In this document: piece by piece, positions 1 to 9,800 of the stretch
Layout: the number at the start of each line of letters is the position of its first letter
Position numbering within the stretch: the first letter of the stretch is position 1
Source of the DNA: Castor canadensis
Taxonomy: Eukaryota; Chordata; Mammalia; Rodentia; Castoridae
Reading direction: 5' to 3'
Length of the DNA stretch: 64,000 bases
Assembly (NCBI RefSeq): GCF_047511655.1
Contig: NC_133401.1
Coordinates: 16,614,501-16,678,500, forward strand
The notes under the pieces: model-generated
The model's input: the letters and a program-made list of their open reading frames with translations, nothing else
Told to the model about the DNA's origin: nothing
Databases searched by the model: none
Program-made: the position numbers and the translations under genes

Positions 1-995
1 GCAGGGTGCCTGGGGTCCTCTTCCCCAAGGGGCACGGTCATCCCCTGGCGCAGCCATTCATTAATGGGTACACTAAATACTGAGCTAAGGCTGTCCTGGG
101 CTGGGGGAAGCAGCAGGGACCCAGGCAGGCGACCTGGTGGTCCCAGCATTACTGCCTCCTAGTGAGAAGCAAGGACTTTGGGGCCAAATTCAAGTTGAAG
201 CAGTTCCCAGCTGTGTAGCCGTCACTGGGATGGGGGAGGGGCGGGGAGAGAATGTCTAGGGTAAGGCAAGTGAGATGCCTAGGTGTAGAATTTAAGGAGG
301 TACTCATTCCAAAACCCAAGGCAGATGTTGCCCTTGCTTGCCTTACTCTAGTCCCCTTGCTTCACCTCACTGGGCCTCAGTCTTCTCATCTCTACAGTGG
401 GGACAATACCAATCTCACCTCACAAGGCTGTTCTTTCATTAACTTCAGCAAAAAAAAAAAAAATTATGGTGCACTTACATGTACTAAGCTCTCTTCCAGG
501 GTTATCATGGAGATATGGCCAAGAACGAAATGGTTCCTACTCTCTAGTGGGAGAGACACACACCAAACACACTATATATAAGTAAAATGGACAGAATGTT
601 AGGTGGGTAGATGTGCATGGGGATAGGGCAAGGAAAGAGAGATGAAGACTATCCAAGGAATGATGGGGTTACTTATTCTAGACAGGGCGTCAGGGAAGGC
701 CTCCCTGAGAAGGATACATTGGAACAGAGGCATGGAGAAGGGTAAGGGACAGTCAGGCAGATATTTGGGGGAATGTTCTAGAAGCAGAAACACTAGGTGC
801 AGGACCCCTGAGGCAGGAGAGTAGAGGCCAGGGTGCTTGAAGCTTAGGACTCAGAGATGGGGAGAGGGAGATGAGGACAGAGACATGAGGGGTCTCACAG
901 GCCAAATCCCAGAGGCAAACCTCAATTTGGGTTTTCCTCTCCTGGAAGAAGAGGGACATGTGTTGAGTTAGATTTTAACAGGATTGTGGAAAAAT

Positions 996-1142
996 TAAGT
1001 AATACCTTTTTTTTTTTTGAGACAGGGTCATCCTTACATAGCCCAGGTTGGCCTCCAACTTGTGATCCTCCTGCCTCAGCCTCCTGAGAGCTGGGATTAT
1101 AAGTGTTCACCACCATGTTTTGGCTGAGATAAGTAATACCTT
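996..1142 (-). mobile_element. B1-like SINE with a 13-bp target-site duplication
   Basis: Antisense 7SL-derived SINE: a T-run, then 'gagacagggtcatccttac', then 'cctcctgcctcagcctcctg'. The 13-bp direct repeat TAAGTAATACCTT lies on both sides (996-1008 and 1130-1142). The perfect duplication indicates a fairly recent insertion into the GIPR intron. Confidence 0.9.
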
Positions 1143-1203
1143 AATAATAGCACATATTCATAATTGGTTTTAAAATTTATCAACTTATGAGTTATAAAGT
1201 AGA

Positions 1204-1385
1204 AAACTTCTTTCTTTCCTTCTTCCTTCCTTCCTCCCTCCCTCTTTCTCTTTCTTTTTAAAAAATATCTTTTATTCATATGTGCATACAATGTTTGGGT
1301 CATTTCTCCTCCCTACCCCCACCCCCTCCCTTTCTCTTTCTTTCTTCCTTCCTTCCTTTTCTTTCTTTCTTTCATCTTTTTTTTA
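1204..1385. repeat. Polypyrimidine tracts in the GIPR intron
   Basis: Two CTTT/CCTT-rich tracts (about 1208-1262 and 1317-1380), probably grown from SINE tails. Confidence 0.75.
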
Positions 1386-1575
1386 TTTCTGTGCTGGGAA
1401 TTGAACCAAGGCCTCTTTCACTGAGCTACACCCTAATTCCCTATTTATCAATTGATTGATTGATTGATGTGACAGGGTATATGTAGCCCAGGCTGGCCTG
1501 GAATTCATGATCTTCTTGCCTCAGCCTCCTGAGTGCTGGGATTACAGGCATGCACTGTTACTGGGCCTGGCTCCA
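1381..1575 (-). mobile_element. Antisense ID-like and B1-like SINE pair
   Basis: About 1381-1440 is an antisense ID-like element ('tgctgggaattgaacc'). After an ATTG repeat, 1463-1572 is an antisense B1 ('gtagcccaggctggcctgga'). Confidence 0.8.
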
Positions 1576-1699
1576 TTTTATATTTATTTAAATTTACATA
1601 TATAGAACATGTATACATTTATAGAAACATTAACTATAATATATTTATATGAAGGGTAGATAATAATGAGTGATAAGTCTTAGGAAAAGGTTTATATTA

Positions 1700-2055
1700 T
1701 ATGCCAGGCACTACAGCTTCTTTCATTTTAAAAACACTCCAATTTTTACATCAACCCCTGGATAGTTCATTTTCCAGATGAACAAGGGCTGGCAAAGTGG
1801 CTCAAGTGGTACAGCACCTGCCTAGCAAGTAGGAGATCCTGAGTTCAAACCCCAGTATGGCCAAAAAAAAAAAAAAGCAAAAAAAAAGTGAATAAATATA
1901 TAACAATCCAGATGGAGAAACTGAGGCACAGAGGGGTTAAGCAGCTTGCCCAAAGGGTGAGAGGTAGGGAAGCGTTTCCATACCCAGGCCACCTGCCTCC
2001 AGGTCCTCTGTCCTTAGGCCCCTGGTGCCACCCTACTGGTTACGGCAGCAGGGGA
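1700..2055 (+). repeat. MIR element split by an ID-like SINE
   Basis: MIR-like sequence ('gccaggcacta', later 'gagaaactgaggcacagagg', 'ttaagcagcttgcccaa') is interrupted at 1787-1890 by a sense ID-like SINE with an A-rich tail. 'CCAGATG' occurs on both sides of the insert (about 1774 and 1910), consistent with a short target duplication. Confidence 0.75.
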
Positions 2056-2202
2056 GCTGGGAGCCAGTGAGCAGGTGACCCAGTGTCGTCTAGGACCCTG
2101 ATGGAGACGTTGGGGCTTGGCAAGGGTTGGAGCTCATGAAGGGGCGGTCATGATGCTGTTCCCACCCGCGATCTGACTGCACATCCCCCTTTCTGGCCCC
2201 AG

Positions 2203-2244
2203 GGCTTCCTGGTCAGCGTCCTCTACTGCTTCGTCAACAAGGAG
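2203..2244 (+). CDS. GIPR: GIPR penultimate coding exon, 42 bp
   Basis: Acceptor AG at 2201-2202 after a C/T-rich tract and donor GT at 2245. The exon is 14 codons in phase 0 on both sides and holds the FLVSVLYCFVNKE helix 7/helix 8 signature. Confidence 0.95.
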
Positions 2245-2525
2245 GTAGGGAGAGGCCCGCCCGCGCCCCCTGGCGGCCGCGCGGGGAACGGCGCCGCCGC
2301 TGAGCCCCTGCCTTGCAGGTGCAGTCGGAGATCCGCCGCGGCTGGCACCACCGCCGCCTGCGCCGCAGCCTCAGCGAGGAGTCGCGCCAGCCCCCGGAGC
2401 ACGCCTCCCGAGCCGGGCCCCCGAGCTGTGTCCCCGGCGAGGTCCCCATCGGCTGCGCCCTGACCTCGGGGGCGCTGCCAGGGCGTGGGGGTGAGGGCAG
2501 CCGGGTCTTGGAAAGTTACTGCTAG
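2203..2525 (+). CDS. GIPR: GIPR, last two coding exons (3' partial gene)
   Basis: Gastric inhibitory polypeptide receptor, a class B G-protein-coupled receptor at the plasma membrane that couples mainly to Gs/cAMP and drives the incretin response to GIP. Two exons are visible, 2203-2244 and 2319-2525, separated by a 74-bp GT/AG intron. The first encodes GFLVSVLYCFVNKE, the end of transmembrane helix 7 running into helix 8, a hallmark of class B receptors, and its 42-bp length is the usual one for this exon. The second gives the cytoplasmic tail VQSEIRRGWHHRRLRR... ending in ESYC and a TAG at 2523-2525. Together they cover 82 residues of a protein of about 466. The tail resembles my memory of human GIPR but has diverged in its middle. 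Earlier exons lie left of the window. No break is seen. Confidence 0.95.
2263..2277 (-). promoter_or_regulatory. CTCF-like motif inside the 74-bp GIPR intron
   Basis: The top strand reads GCGCCCCCTGGCGGC. The reverse complement, GCCGCCAGGGGGCGC, differs at one central position from the common CTCF core CCACCAGGGGGCGC. It sits in a short GC-rich intron between the last two GIPR coding exons. Occupancy is not known. Confidence 0.45.
2319..2525 (+). CDS. GIPR: GIPR terminal coding exon
   Basis: Acceptor AG at 2317-2318. It carries 68 codons and the TAG stop. The arginine-rich start (IRRGWHHRRLRR) is the juxtamembrane part of the tail, followed by Ser/Pro-rich sequence that is likely subject to phosphorylation and arrestin control (family knowledge). 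Confidence 0.95.
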   Translation: MQSEIRRGWHHRRLRRSLSEESRQPPEHASRAGPPSCVPGEVPIGCALTSGALPGRGGEGSRVLESYC

Positions 2526-2539
2526 GTAACGGGAATCCC

Positions 2540-3000
2540 GCGTCTTTACTGAACACGTATTTATTGAGTGCCTACTGTGTGCCAGCCCTGGTGGGGGACG
2601 CTGGGGAAATGGGGGAGAAGGAAACAGAAGACGAGGTCCCTGCCTTTGTGGAGATCACAAGTGAGGAAGCTGACCTTGAACACCCAGTTAAGGAGTTTAG
2701 AAGGGACCCAAGGACTGTGCTGGGAGGTGACATTTTAAGCCATGACTTGAAAGAGGTGAAAGAGATAATTTTGAGAGTTGGAGGACAAGGTTCCAGACAG
2801 AAGGAACAGCATGTGCAAAGGTCCTGGGACAGAAAGGCCCTTGACTGTGGCTTGAGAACAGAGAGGAGCCCACGTAGATGGAAAGGGACAAGTTACAGCC
2901 TGGGAAAGGGAAAGAGAAGTGGGCAGGGGTGCAGGAGTTGGGACTTCACTCCAGATGCACTGAGATTTTAGCAGGAGCTTCTTGTGTCTCCTGGGCTGTG
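2540..3000 (+). repeat. Ancient mammalian interspersed repeat (family not named)
   Basis: Begins MIR-like ('ttattgagtgcctactgtgt', 'gccagccctgg') and continues with the widespread 'ttccagacagaaggaacagc...atgtgcaaaggtcctgggac' block. The same block recurs near 690-830, 39000 and 48820. I recognise the repeat but cannot name its family with confidence. Confidence 0.6.
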
Positions 3001-3610
3001 TTTTAAGTAATCCCTTTGTCTTCCCTGTAGGGGAACAGATTATCAGGGGGAGGGATGGGAGATGGGAGCCTAGTGAGGTGGGGACTACAGATTGCAGATG
3101 ATGGTGTGGGACCAGGATGGAGGCCTCAGAGGGGTGGGAAGCAGTTGGACTCTGGAGCTGTTTCAAAGGTAGCAAAGTCGTGAGGAAAAACCAAGGAAGG
3201 GCCCAAGGCTTGGGATGGAGGAGAATGATGGGGAAATGGGGTTCAGGCAGGGAGAACTAGCAATTTGGATGTGGTAGGCTGGCAAGGCCTGTGGGAGACC
3301 CAAGGAGGGGGCTGGAGGGGCTGGAGGAAATGACAGCAGGACCCAGAATGTGAGAGGCCCTGGAGCATAACAAGATGGAGAACTAGGGGGGAAGCCAACA
3401 GCCTCATCGACTAAACCACTTGCACACATTCTGAAGTCACTGTTAGTGCCTGGATGCTGTATCTTTCCTGGAGTCCCCAGCTCTCTAGACAGATGTGACC
3501 CCCAGCTGAACTCAGAGCCTTTTCAAGCTTGTGGCCCTGATGGACAACACCTCCCCCTCCCCCAATTTGGGCTCTGGTGGTGTGGGGGGACTTAGGGTAA
3601 GACCCTGCTA

Positions 3611-3616
3611 AATAAA
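3611..3616 (+). terminator. GIPR: Candidate GIPR poly(A) signal (AATAAA)
   Basis: First canonical AATAAA on the plus strand after the GIPR stop that is not inside a SINE tail. It would give a 3' UTR of about 1.1 kb that includes an ancient repeat. This is longer than I would expect, so another signal may be used. Confidence 0.3.
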
Positions 3617-3825
3617 GCATGAGAAACAGTTGATTTTCTTTCCTTCTGTGGTAGGCCAGGCCTTAGGGGGAAATGAGTGAAGTGGGCCGTGTGGCCAGGT
3701 GGGGGTCTGTAGAGGCATTGCTCATGTGTTGCCACAAGAAAGCATGGACAATATGCCACCACTTTCCTCCCTATTGGGAACATGACATGCTATTTCCTGA
3801 TACTGAACTATTCAAGACATATGCA

Positions 3826-3926
3826 GGCTGCAGAGAGGCTCCAGTGGTAGAGCGCCTGCCTAGCAAGCCTGAGGCCCAGAGTTCAAACCCCAGTACTGCC
3901 AAAAAATAAATAAAATCAAGACACAT
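3826..3926 (+). mobile_element. ID-like SINE
   Basis: Sense ID-like element with 'agagcgcctgcctagcaag' and 'gagttcaaaccccagtactg' and an A-rich tail. It is flanked by an imperfect duplication TCAAGACA(T/C)AT (about 3812 and 3916). Confidence 0.85.
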
Positions 3927-3984
3927 ACAAATCAAAATTTTAGATGTGTGTGTGCGCGTCACAGTTTTTGAGAGCTGCTTCCTT

Positions 3985-4336
3985 GGTCCTTTTTTTGGCA
4001 GGAGTAGGATTTGAAGTCAGGGCCTCACACTCTGCCAGTGGAGCTGCTTCCTTAGAAAGGCAGTATAGAAAAAGCAAAGCGGGAAAACAGTCTTAGTTTG
4101 TATTTTCATTGGGCTGCTTTTGTTTCGTGGCACTGGGGTTTGAACTCCAGGCCTCACTCTTGCTAGGCTTGCTGCTAGGTAGATACTCTACCACTTGAGC
4201 GCCTCTGCTCTTTTTTTTTTTTTTTTTTGGAGCCAGGAGCCAGGGTCTATGTACCACAGGCTGGCCTCAAATTCATGATCCTCCTGCCTCAGCCTCCTGA
4301 GTGCTGGGATTATAGATGTGTACCACCACACCCAAT
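3985..4336 (-). mobile_element. Antisense ID-like fragments and a B1-like SINE
   Basis: ID-like fragments at about 3990-4050 and 4122-4210 ('cactggggtttgaactccag'), then an antisense B1 at 4211-4336. Confidence 0.8.
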
Positions 4337-4514
4337 TTTAAGTTCTCTGTACCAGTTTGCACTACTGAAAAATGGGCACAATGGTACTTGCATGTTAGGG
4401 TTGCCTGAGAGTTCATTAAGGTGGTCCTAGACACTGCCTGATGCATGGCCAACACTAGTCCTGCAACCTCTGCTTTGACTTTCAGCCCTGAAGGAGAAGA
4501 TGGAGTAGAAAGCA

Positions 4515-4665
4515 TTTGAACCGGGCCTTCTGTCATCCACCTGTCATCCCAGCACTCAGAAGACTGAGGTAGGAGGATCATGAATTTGAGACCAGTCTGG
4601 ACTACACAGTGAAACTCTGTCTCAAAACAAAACCACCAAAAAAAAAAAAGACGAAAAAAAAGCAT
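4515..4665 (+). mobile_element. B1-like SINE
   Basis: Sense B1 ('cacctgtcatcccagcactc', 'gaggtaggaggatcatgaat') ending in an A-rich tail. Confidence 0.85.
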
Positions 4666-4859
4666 CTGGCCAGCAGGATGGGTTGAGATGAAGTCAGTCT
4701 GATGCCAAGCAGGACTGGTTTCTGGTGCCCATCTGCAAGGCAGGCAAAGCAATTCTCATTTCTTGGAGTCATGAGATGACAACCAGAGGAGCACCACTGC
4801 CCTCACTGTGTGGATTTGGGTGCTGTAGCTCCACCTGCTTGATGACAGTGCAGACTGAT

Positions 4860-4990
4860 CCTGGGCCTAGGTGCCTGGGCTGGATGCAGCTTCACTGTTT
4901 TCTAGCTGAGTGACCCCGAGCAAGTCACTTGGCCTCAACTGTTACCTGTAAAATGATACAGTGCTAGTATTCACCCAAGGAGGGTTGCAA
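4860..4990 (-). repeat. MIR, antisense
   Basis: Reads as reversed MIR: 'agctgagtgaccccgagcaa', 'gtcacttggcctcaactgtt', 'cctgtaaaatgatac'. Confidence 0.7.
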
Positions 4991-5114
4991 GGAACACCAT
5001 AATGCACATCTTTACTGACCTTGCATGCTAGGCCTCTCTGCTCCAGGTCACCAGCTGTGCCACAGGGGCCTTACAGGCTAACTCAGGCTGTGCCTTGTAC
5101 AGCTCAAAAGTGCA

Positions 5115-5640
5115 GCTGAGCCCGGGCATGGTAGTGCACACCTATAATTGCCGCTATGGGAAGTGGAGGCAGGAGTATTTGGAGTTCAAGGCCAGTCTGG
5201 GTTATATAGCAAGATCCGGTCTCAAAAAATAAAATACAGCCAGGTGCTGGTGGCTCATGCCTGTATCCTAGTTACTCAGAATGCAGAAATCAGGAGGATC
5301 GAGGTTCAAAGCCAATCTGGGCAAATAGTTCACAAGATCCTATCTTGAAAAAACCCATCACAAAAAAGGGTTGGTGGAGTGGCTCAAGGTGTAGGCTCTG
5401 AGTTCAAACCCCAGTACTGCAAAAATAAATAAAATAAAATACAGGACTGGAGGTCTTCCACACAAGCGGAAGAATGCCTGCCTTGCAATTATGAAGCCCT
5501 AAATTCAAACCCCAATTCTACCGGGGGGAGTGGGGGAACCAAAATACAAACAAAAGGGTTGGGGGGCTTTCTTGAAGTGGTAGAGGGCTTGCCTAGCGTG
5601 CTTGAGGCCCTGGGTTCAATCTCCATTAACACACATACAC
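5115..5640 (+). mobile_element. SINE cluster: B1, composite B1-ID, two ID-like
   Basis: B1 at 5118-5235, composite B1-ID at 5238-5450 (linker 'cccatcacaaaaaagggttg'), and ID-like elements at about 5447-5545 and 5555-5630. All are sense-oriented. Confidence 0.85.
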
Positions 5641-6284
5641 AGAGTACAGCTGAACTTCTCATTTAATCCTGACCTCAGGTCTGTGAAGTCCTTCACCCTT
5701 GTGGCATTTGGTCCTCTCTGGAGAACAGGGACAGAGGGACACAGGCAGAGGCAGAACAGAAACATGGCTGGAAAACATACTCCATGTACACAGTAGAGCA
5801 AGACAAGTTATCTTCCTTAATCCCTCTAAACAGGTTCTGTCTCCTTTTCCTCCCCCTATCTTCAAAGTCTGTCAGAAAATTCTTCTCGGGGGAATTAGGG
5901 TACAATATAAGGGGGAGCAGAGCCCAAGGTTAAAGCCACAGGTCAAGAACAAGGTGGGTTTGAATCACAGCTTCACTTCCTGGCTGATGCCTCCAGGAAG
6001 GGGTATCACCTCTCTCTGCCTTTCTGGAAAATGTAGGTATACATCACAGTGTGAACCTCAGACTTGTAGGAGGGCATCTGACTGGTGTGGAGGCACCCTA
6101 ACAGTGTGGCCACAGTCACTATCTGGGCAATGACTGCTGTAAGGGTGTCTCTACCCCCTGTCTGGTCTGTGAGGGTGGGTTGGGGACTCTTGGGCATGGG
6201 TATGTCCCCAGCACTGCAACACAGGGCTAGGAACAGAGGCACGCTGGGATGTCTTCTGATGGACCAAATGGAAAAAAGACTGCA

Positions 6285-6385
6285 AGAAAAACTTTTTTTT
6301 TTTTGGTGGGACTGGAGTTTGAACTCAGGGCTTCACAATCACAAAGCAGGTGCTCTATCACTTGAGCCACTCCCCCAACCCTTGA
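6285..6385 (-). mobile_element. ID-like SINE, antisense
   Basis: T-run, then 'ggtgggactggagtttgaac' and 'gtgctctatcacttgagcca'. Confidence 0.85.
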
Positions 6386-6617
6386 CGGGAATTTTGAGCA
6401 AGGCCAACTAGTTAAGGTTATTCCTATCTACCTGTCCGCTCCATGGCTGGAGAAGTGACGCCTGGGTGGCGTGATGTGTCTCTTCACCTGCCAGAGGCCC
6501 TGGTCACAGCTCTCAGCCCCACACCAATTATCCCCCCACCTCGTCTGCTCCATTCCCAAGGCCCCAGGAACAGACAAATGCCACTACAGTTTTTTTTTTT
6601 TTTTAAAAACACAGGAG

Positions 6618-6623
6618 TTTATT
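6618..6623 (-). terminator. SNRPD2: SNRPD2 poly(A) signal
   Basis: Top-strand TTTATT, i.e. AATAAA on the minus strand, 65-70 bases past the SNRPD2 stop. Just beyond it a genomic run of about 16 A (minus strand) lies at about 6589-6604, so cleavage falls at or next to a genomic A-tract. Poly(A)-primed reads here could be hard to place. Confidence 0.8.
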
Positions 6624-6687
6624 ATTCCCATTACAAAGGGCAGATCTTGTCATGGGGGAAGAAAGCTCTGACAGCCGGAAGGAGCGC

Positions 6688-6862
6688 CTACTTGCCGGCG
6701 ATGAGCGGGTTCCTCAGGACCACAATGACCGAGTCCCCGCGTAGGAACATCTTAGAGATGTAACGGTCCTTGTTGACTGGCTTGGACTTCTTCTTCCCCT
6801 TGCCGCTTTTGGGGACCTCTGTCCACATCTCCTTCACATTCTCTAGCACCATGTTGCAATGC
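6688..6862 (-). CDS. SNRPD2: SNRPD2 exon 3 (terminal coding)
   Basis: Minus-strand acceptor AG at 6864-6863. The first base completes the Arg codon split by intron 2. It encodes [13 protein letters not shown] to NPLIAGK, then TAG (6690-6688), and carries Sm2. Confidence 0.97.
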
Positions 6863-9800
6863 CTGGTGGGGGAGCAGGTGGAAGGGAGCACAAGTTAGGG
6901 ACAAGCCTTCTGAGCACCCCTTCTCTGCCCTGCAGAGCAGGGAGCACACTGTGGAGAAGGGGCGCCCAGTGCTATCTATGCATATTCTTAGGCTAATGCT
7001 TGTACAAAGGACAGCCCCACCCCCATGCCTCAGTTTCCTCCTCTAAAATGGAAACAATCAGGGTACCTTTCTTAGAGGGCTGCTGCAAGATTAATTCAAG
7101 GGACACAGCATTTCTGTAAAGCATGTAGAACAGAGCCTAAGACAGAGTAAAGGCAAACAGCAGGGTCCCATTTGTGTCATTAACTCTAAGCACTCTTGGA
7201 GGCAGCAGCAGAGATGCACCAGAGACTCTGGGATGCTGAGGCCTGAGATTATGTACCTGACATGTGCATGATAAAAAAATGTTCATGGAATACAAACTAC
7301 ACACATTGCTTTAAACACAACAGACACCCCTGCTGTTAGGGGAAGGCATTGTAGTCAGGGGAGAACAAAAAACAAGTAAAGGGTCTGTATGCTGTCAGAT
7401 GCTGTTGCTGTGAAGCCAGTTGGGGTGAGGCTCTGTGACAGCACTTGCCCAGCATGCACATGGTCCAGGATTGTATATGGGTCCCCCACCAAGAATAGGG
7501 AAGGGGAGAAGAGCTCATGTACCACCTGCTCACTTATACAATGGGCATCCCTAGAAGATTCTTAAGACCGTGATGGCCCAGGCAAATTGGGGATGGGCCT
7601 GAAAATCTTTGTGTTAGATTATTATTTCCGTTTTGGGAGTCATGTGAACATATTACCAATTCAGGAAAAAAGTTAAATAAACTACCACACCAATATGGAG
7701 ACATTCCCAAGTTATGCCAAGATCCTGGTGGGGGTGTAGCTCCATGACAGAGTGCTTGGCTAGCATGTGCAAAGCCCTGGGTTCCATCCCCAGCACCACA
7801 AAAAGCAAACAAACAGTATAAAATAGCCACAGTCTGAATTTGTGTGGTGCTTCATTAACAGTGACTTTCAAGGCTTCACACTTGCAAGGCAAGCACTTGA
7901 GCCACGCCTCCAGTCCATTTTGCTCTGGTTATAAGCTATTTGCCTGGGCTGGCCTCAAACCTTGATCCTCCTGATCTCAGTCTCCCAAGTAGCTAGGATT
8001 ACCAGCGTGAGCTACTGCTGCCTAGTTGAGACTTGCTTTTCACTGGTGCCTTTTCTTATGTTTTAAACCTGTGTACATTGCCCCTCAAAGAAGTAACATA
8101 AGCAATTAGGTAAATAAATATTCAGGGGAGGCTGGGGGTAGTGACTCATGTGGTAGAGCCTAGTATACCTGAGGTGCTAGGTTCCATCTGCAGTAACTGA
8201 TTCTTCTTCCCCCCAAAAAAATGTGTTAGCCCACCTGCAGTGATGTTCTCAGACACTGATACATGTGATAAACAAGATACAGAAGAACAAACGGAAGGTT
8301 CTATTTTTAAAAGTTTATGATATTAGGGTGTCATTGCACATTTGTAAGCTCAACACCACAAAGAATCCCTTGAATGCCTGTGTGAGTCAAATGTAGCATG
8401 GAGGGATGGGAAGCTGATGGGAGGCAGAAGCTAGGGAAAAAGGAAAAGGCTCAACTTTAAAACAATAACACACCTATAATACCAGCCCTTGGAGGCTGAG
8501 GCAGGAGGACTGGAAGTTACAGGCCAGCCTGGGTTATAGTTGAGATGCTGCCCCCCCAAAATAACTCAAAATCAAAAATCAAACAGAAGCCCAACAGTAA
8601 CATAATCACCATTATGTAAACACTGTAACCTCTAGCTTCTAGGGGCAGGCATCTGAGGCACAGTGAAGTGAAGTGAAGTGAAGTGAAGTGGCCTGGATTT
8701 GAGTCCAGGTCTATCACTCGTGCTCAGCACTTCTGCTGTTCTTGGACTGGACCTACCTGACTGAACACTGGTATGAGGAAAGCACATCCCAAGTGCTAAC
8801 TAATTAAAGGTTGTAAGTTACAGGCTTATTAAACATTTATCAGGCATTAAAGTCTGAGGCAAGTGCTTTTCCTAGCCAATTTTCAGTAAGGTAGTATTAT
8901 TATGATGTCCATTTTTCAGATGAGGAAACTGAGGCCCAGAAAGGAAAAAAAAAAATCACTGTTGGTCTCTCTGGCTAGAACACAAAGACGACGGCTTGGT
9001 CCTTCATTTTACTCAGTACTCCTCATGTTGCTTCTTCATATAGGGCCTCTCATAACCCACCTGATACAACACGCTCTTCCGCACTCCCCGGTCTCTTCTT
9101 TCTGAGTGCTGGGATTACAGGTGTGAACCACCACAATAAGCCTAACTAGTCTGATTTTTTTCTTCTCAGAACCTACATCACTTAATGGAGTTCACATGCT
9201 TGCTGTCAGCTTCCCTACTCACGGCACAAGCTCCCTGAACACAGGGACCCAGTTTGTTTTAGTCACTGCTGTGTCTAAAACAGTACCTGTGAACTTGTTC
9301 AAGATACACTGTATGTACATATGGAATAACCACAACAAACCCCCTCATATTATTAATGTATAATTCAAAGATATAAAATTTAAAATTAAAAAGAAAAAAA
9401 CTAAAGGCCCAAGTGTTCAAAAATAGAGTATTTATTACATAAATACTAAAGCTGGGCACTGGTGGCTCACACCTGTAGTCCTAGCTAGCTGGGAGCCCGA
9501 GATCAGGAGGATTGAGAATAGAGGACAGTCAAGGCAATTAATTCAAAGACCCCCATCTCCCAAATAACCACAGCAAAACAGACTAGAGGTTTGATTTAAG
9601 CAGCAGAGCTTAAATCTGCTTAAATTTTGCTTTGTAAGCATGAAGTCCTGAGTTCAAACCCCAGTCCTAATAGGGAAAAAACCATTAATACACTTTGGTT
9701 ATGTAGTAACTATGAAAACGGACTGGCAGTGTTCTGTGTTAGCCAGGTGAGGTGGTACATGCCTATAATGGCAGCACTCAGGAGGTTAAGGCAAGGGCCT

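Noticed and set aside
1-2200. miR-642-type hairpin known from a human GIPR intron
   Set aside because: I searched for its mature sequence by eye and did not see it; the human copy lies farther upstream and may be primate-specific.
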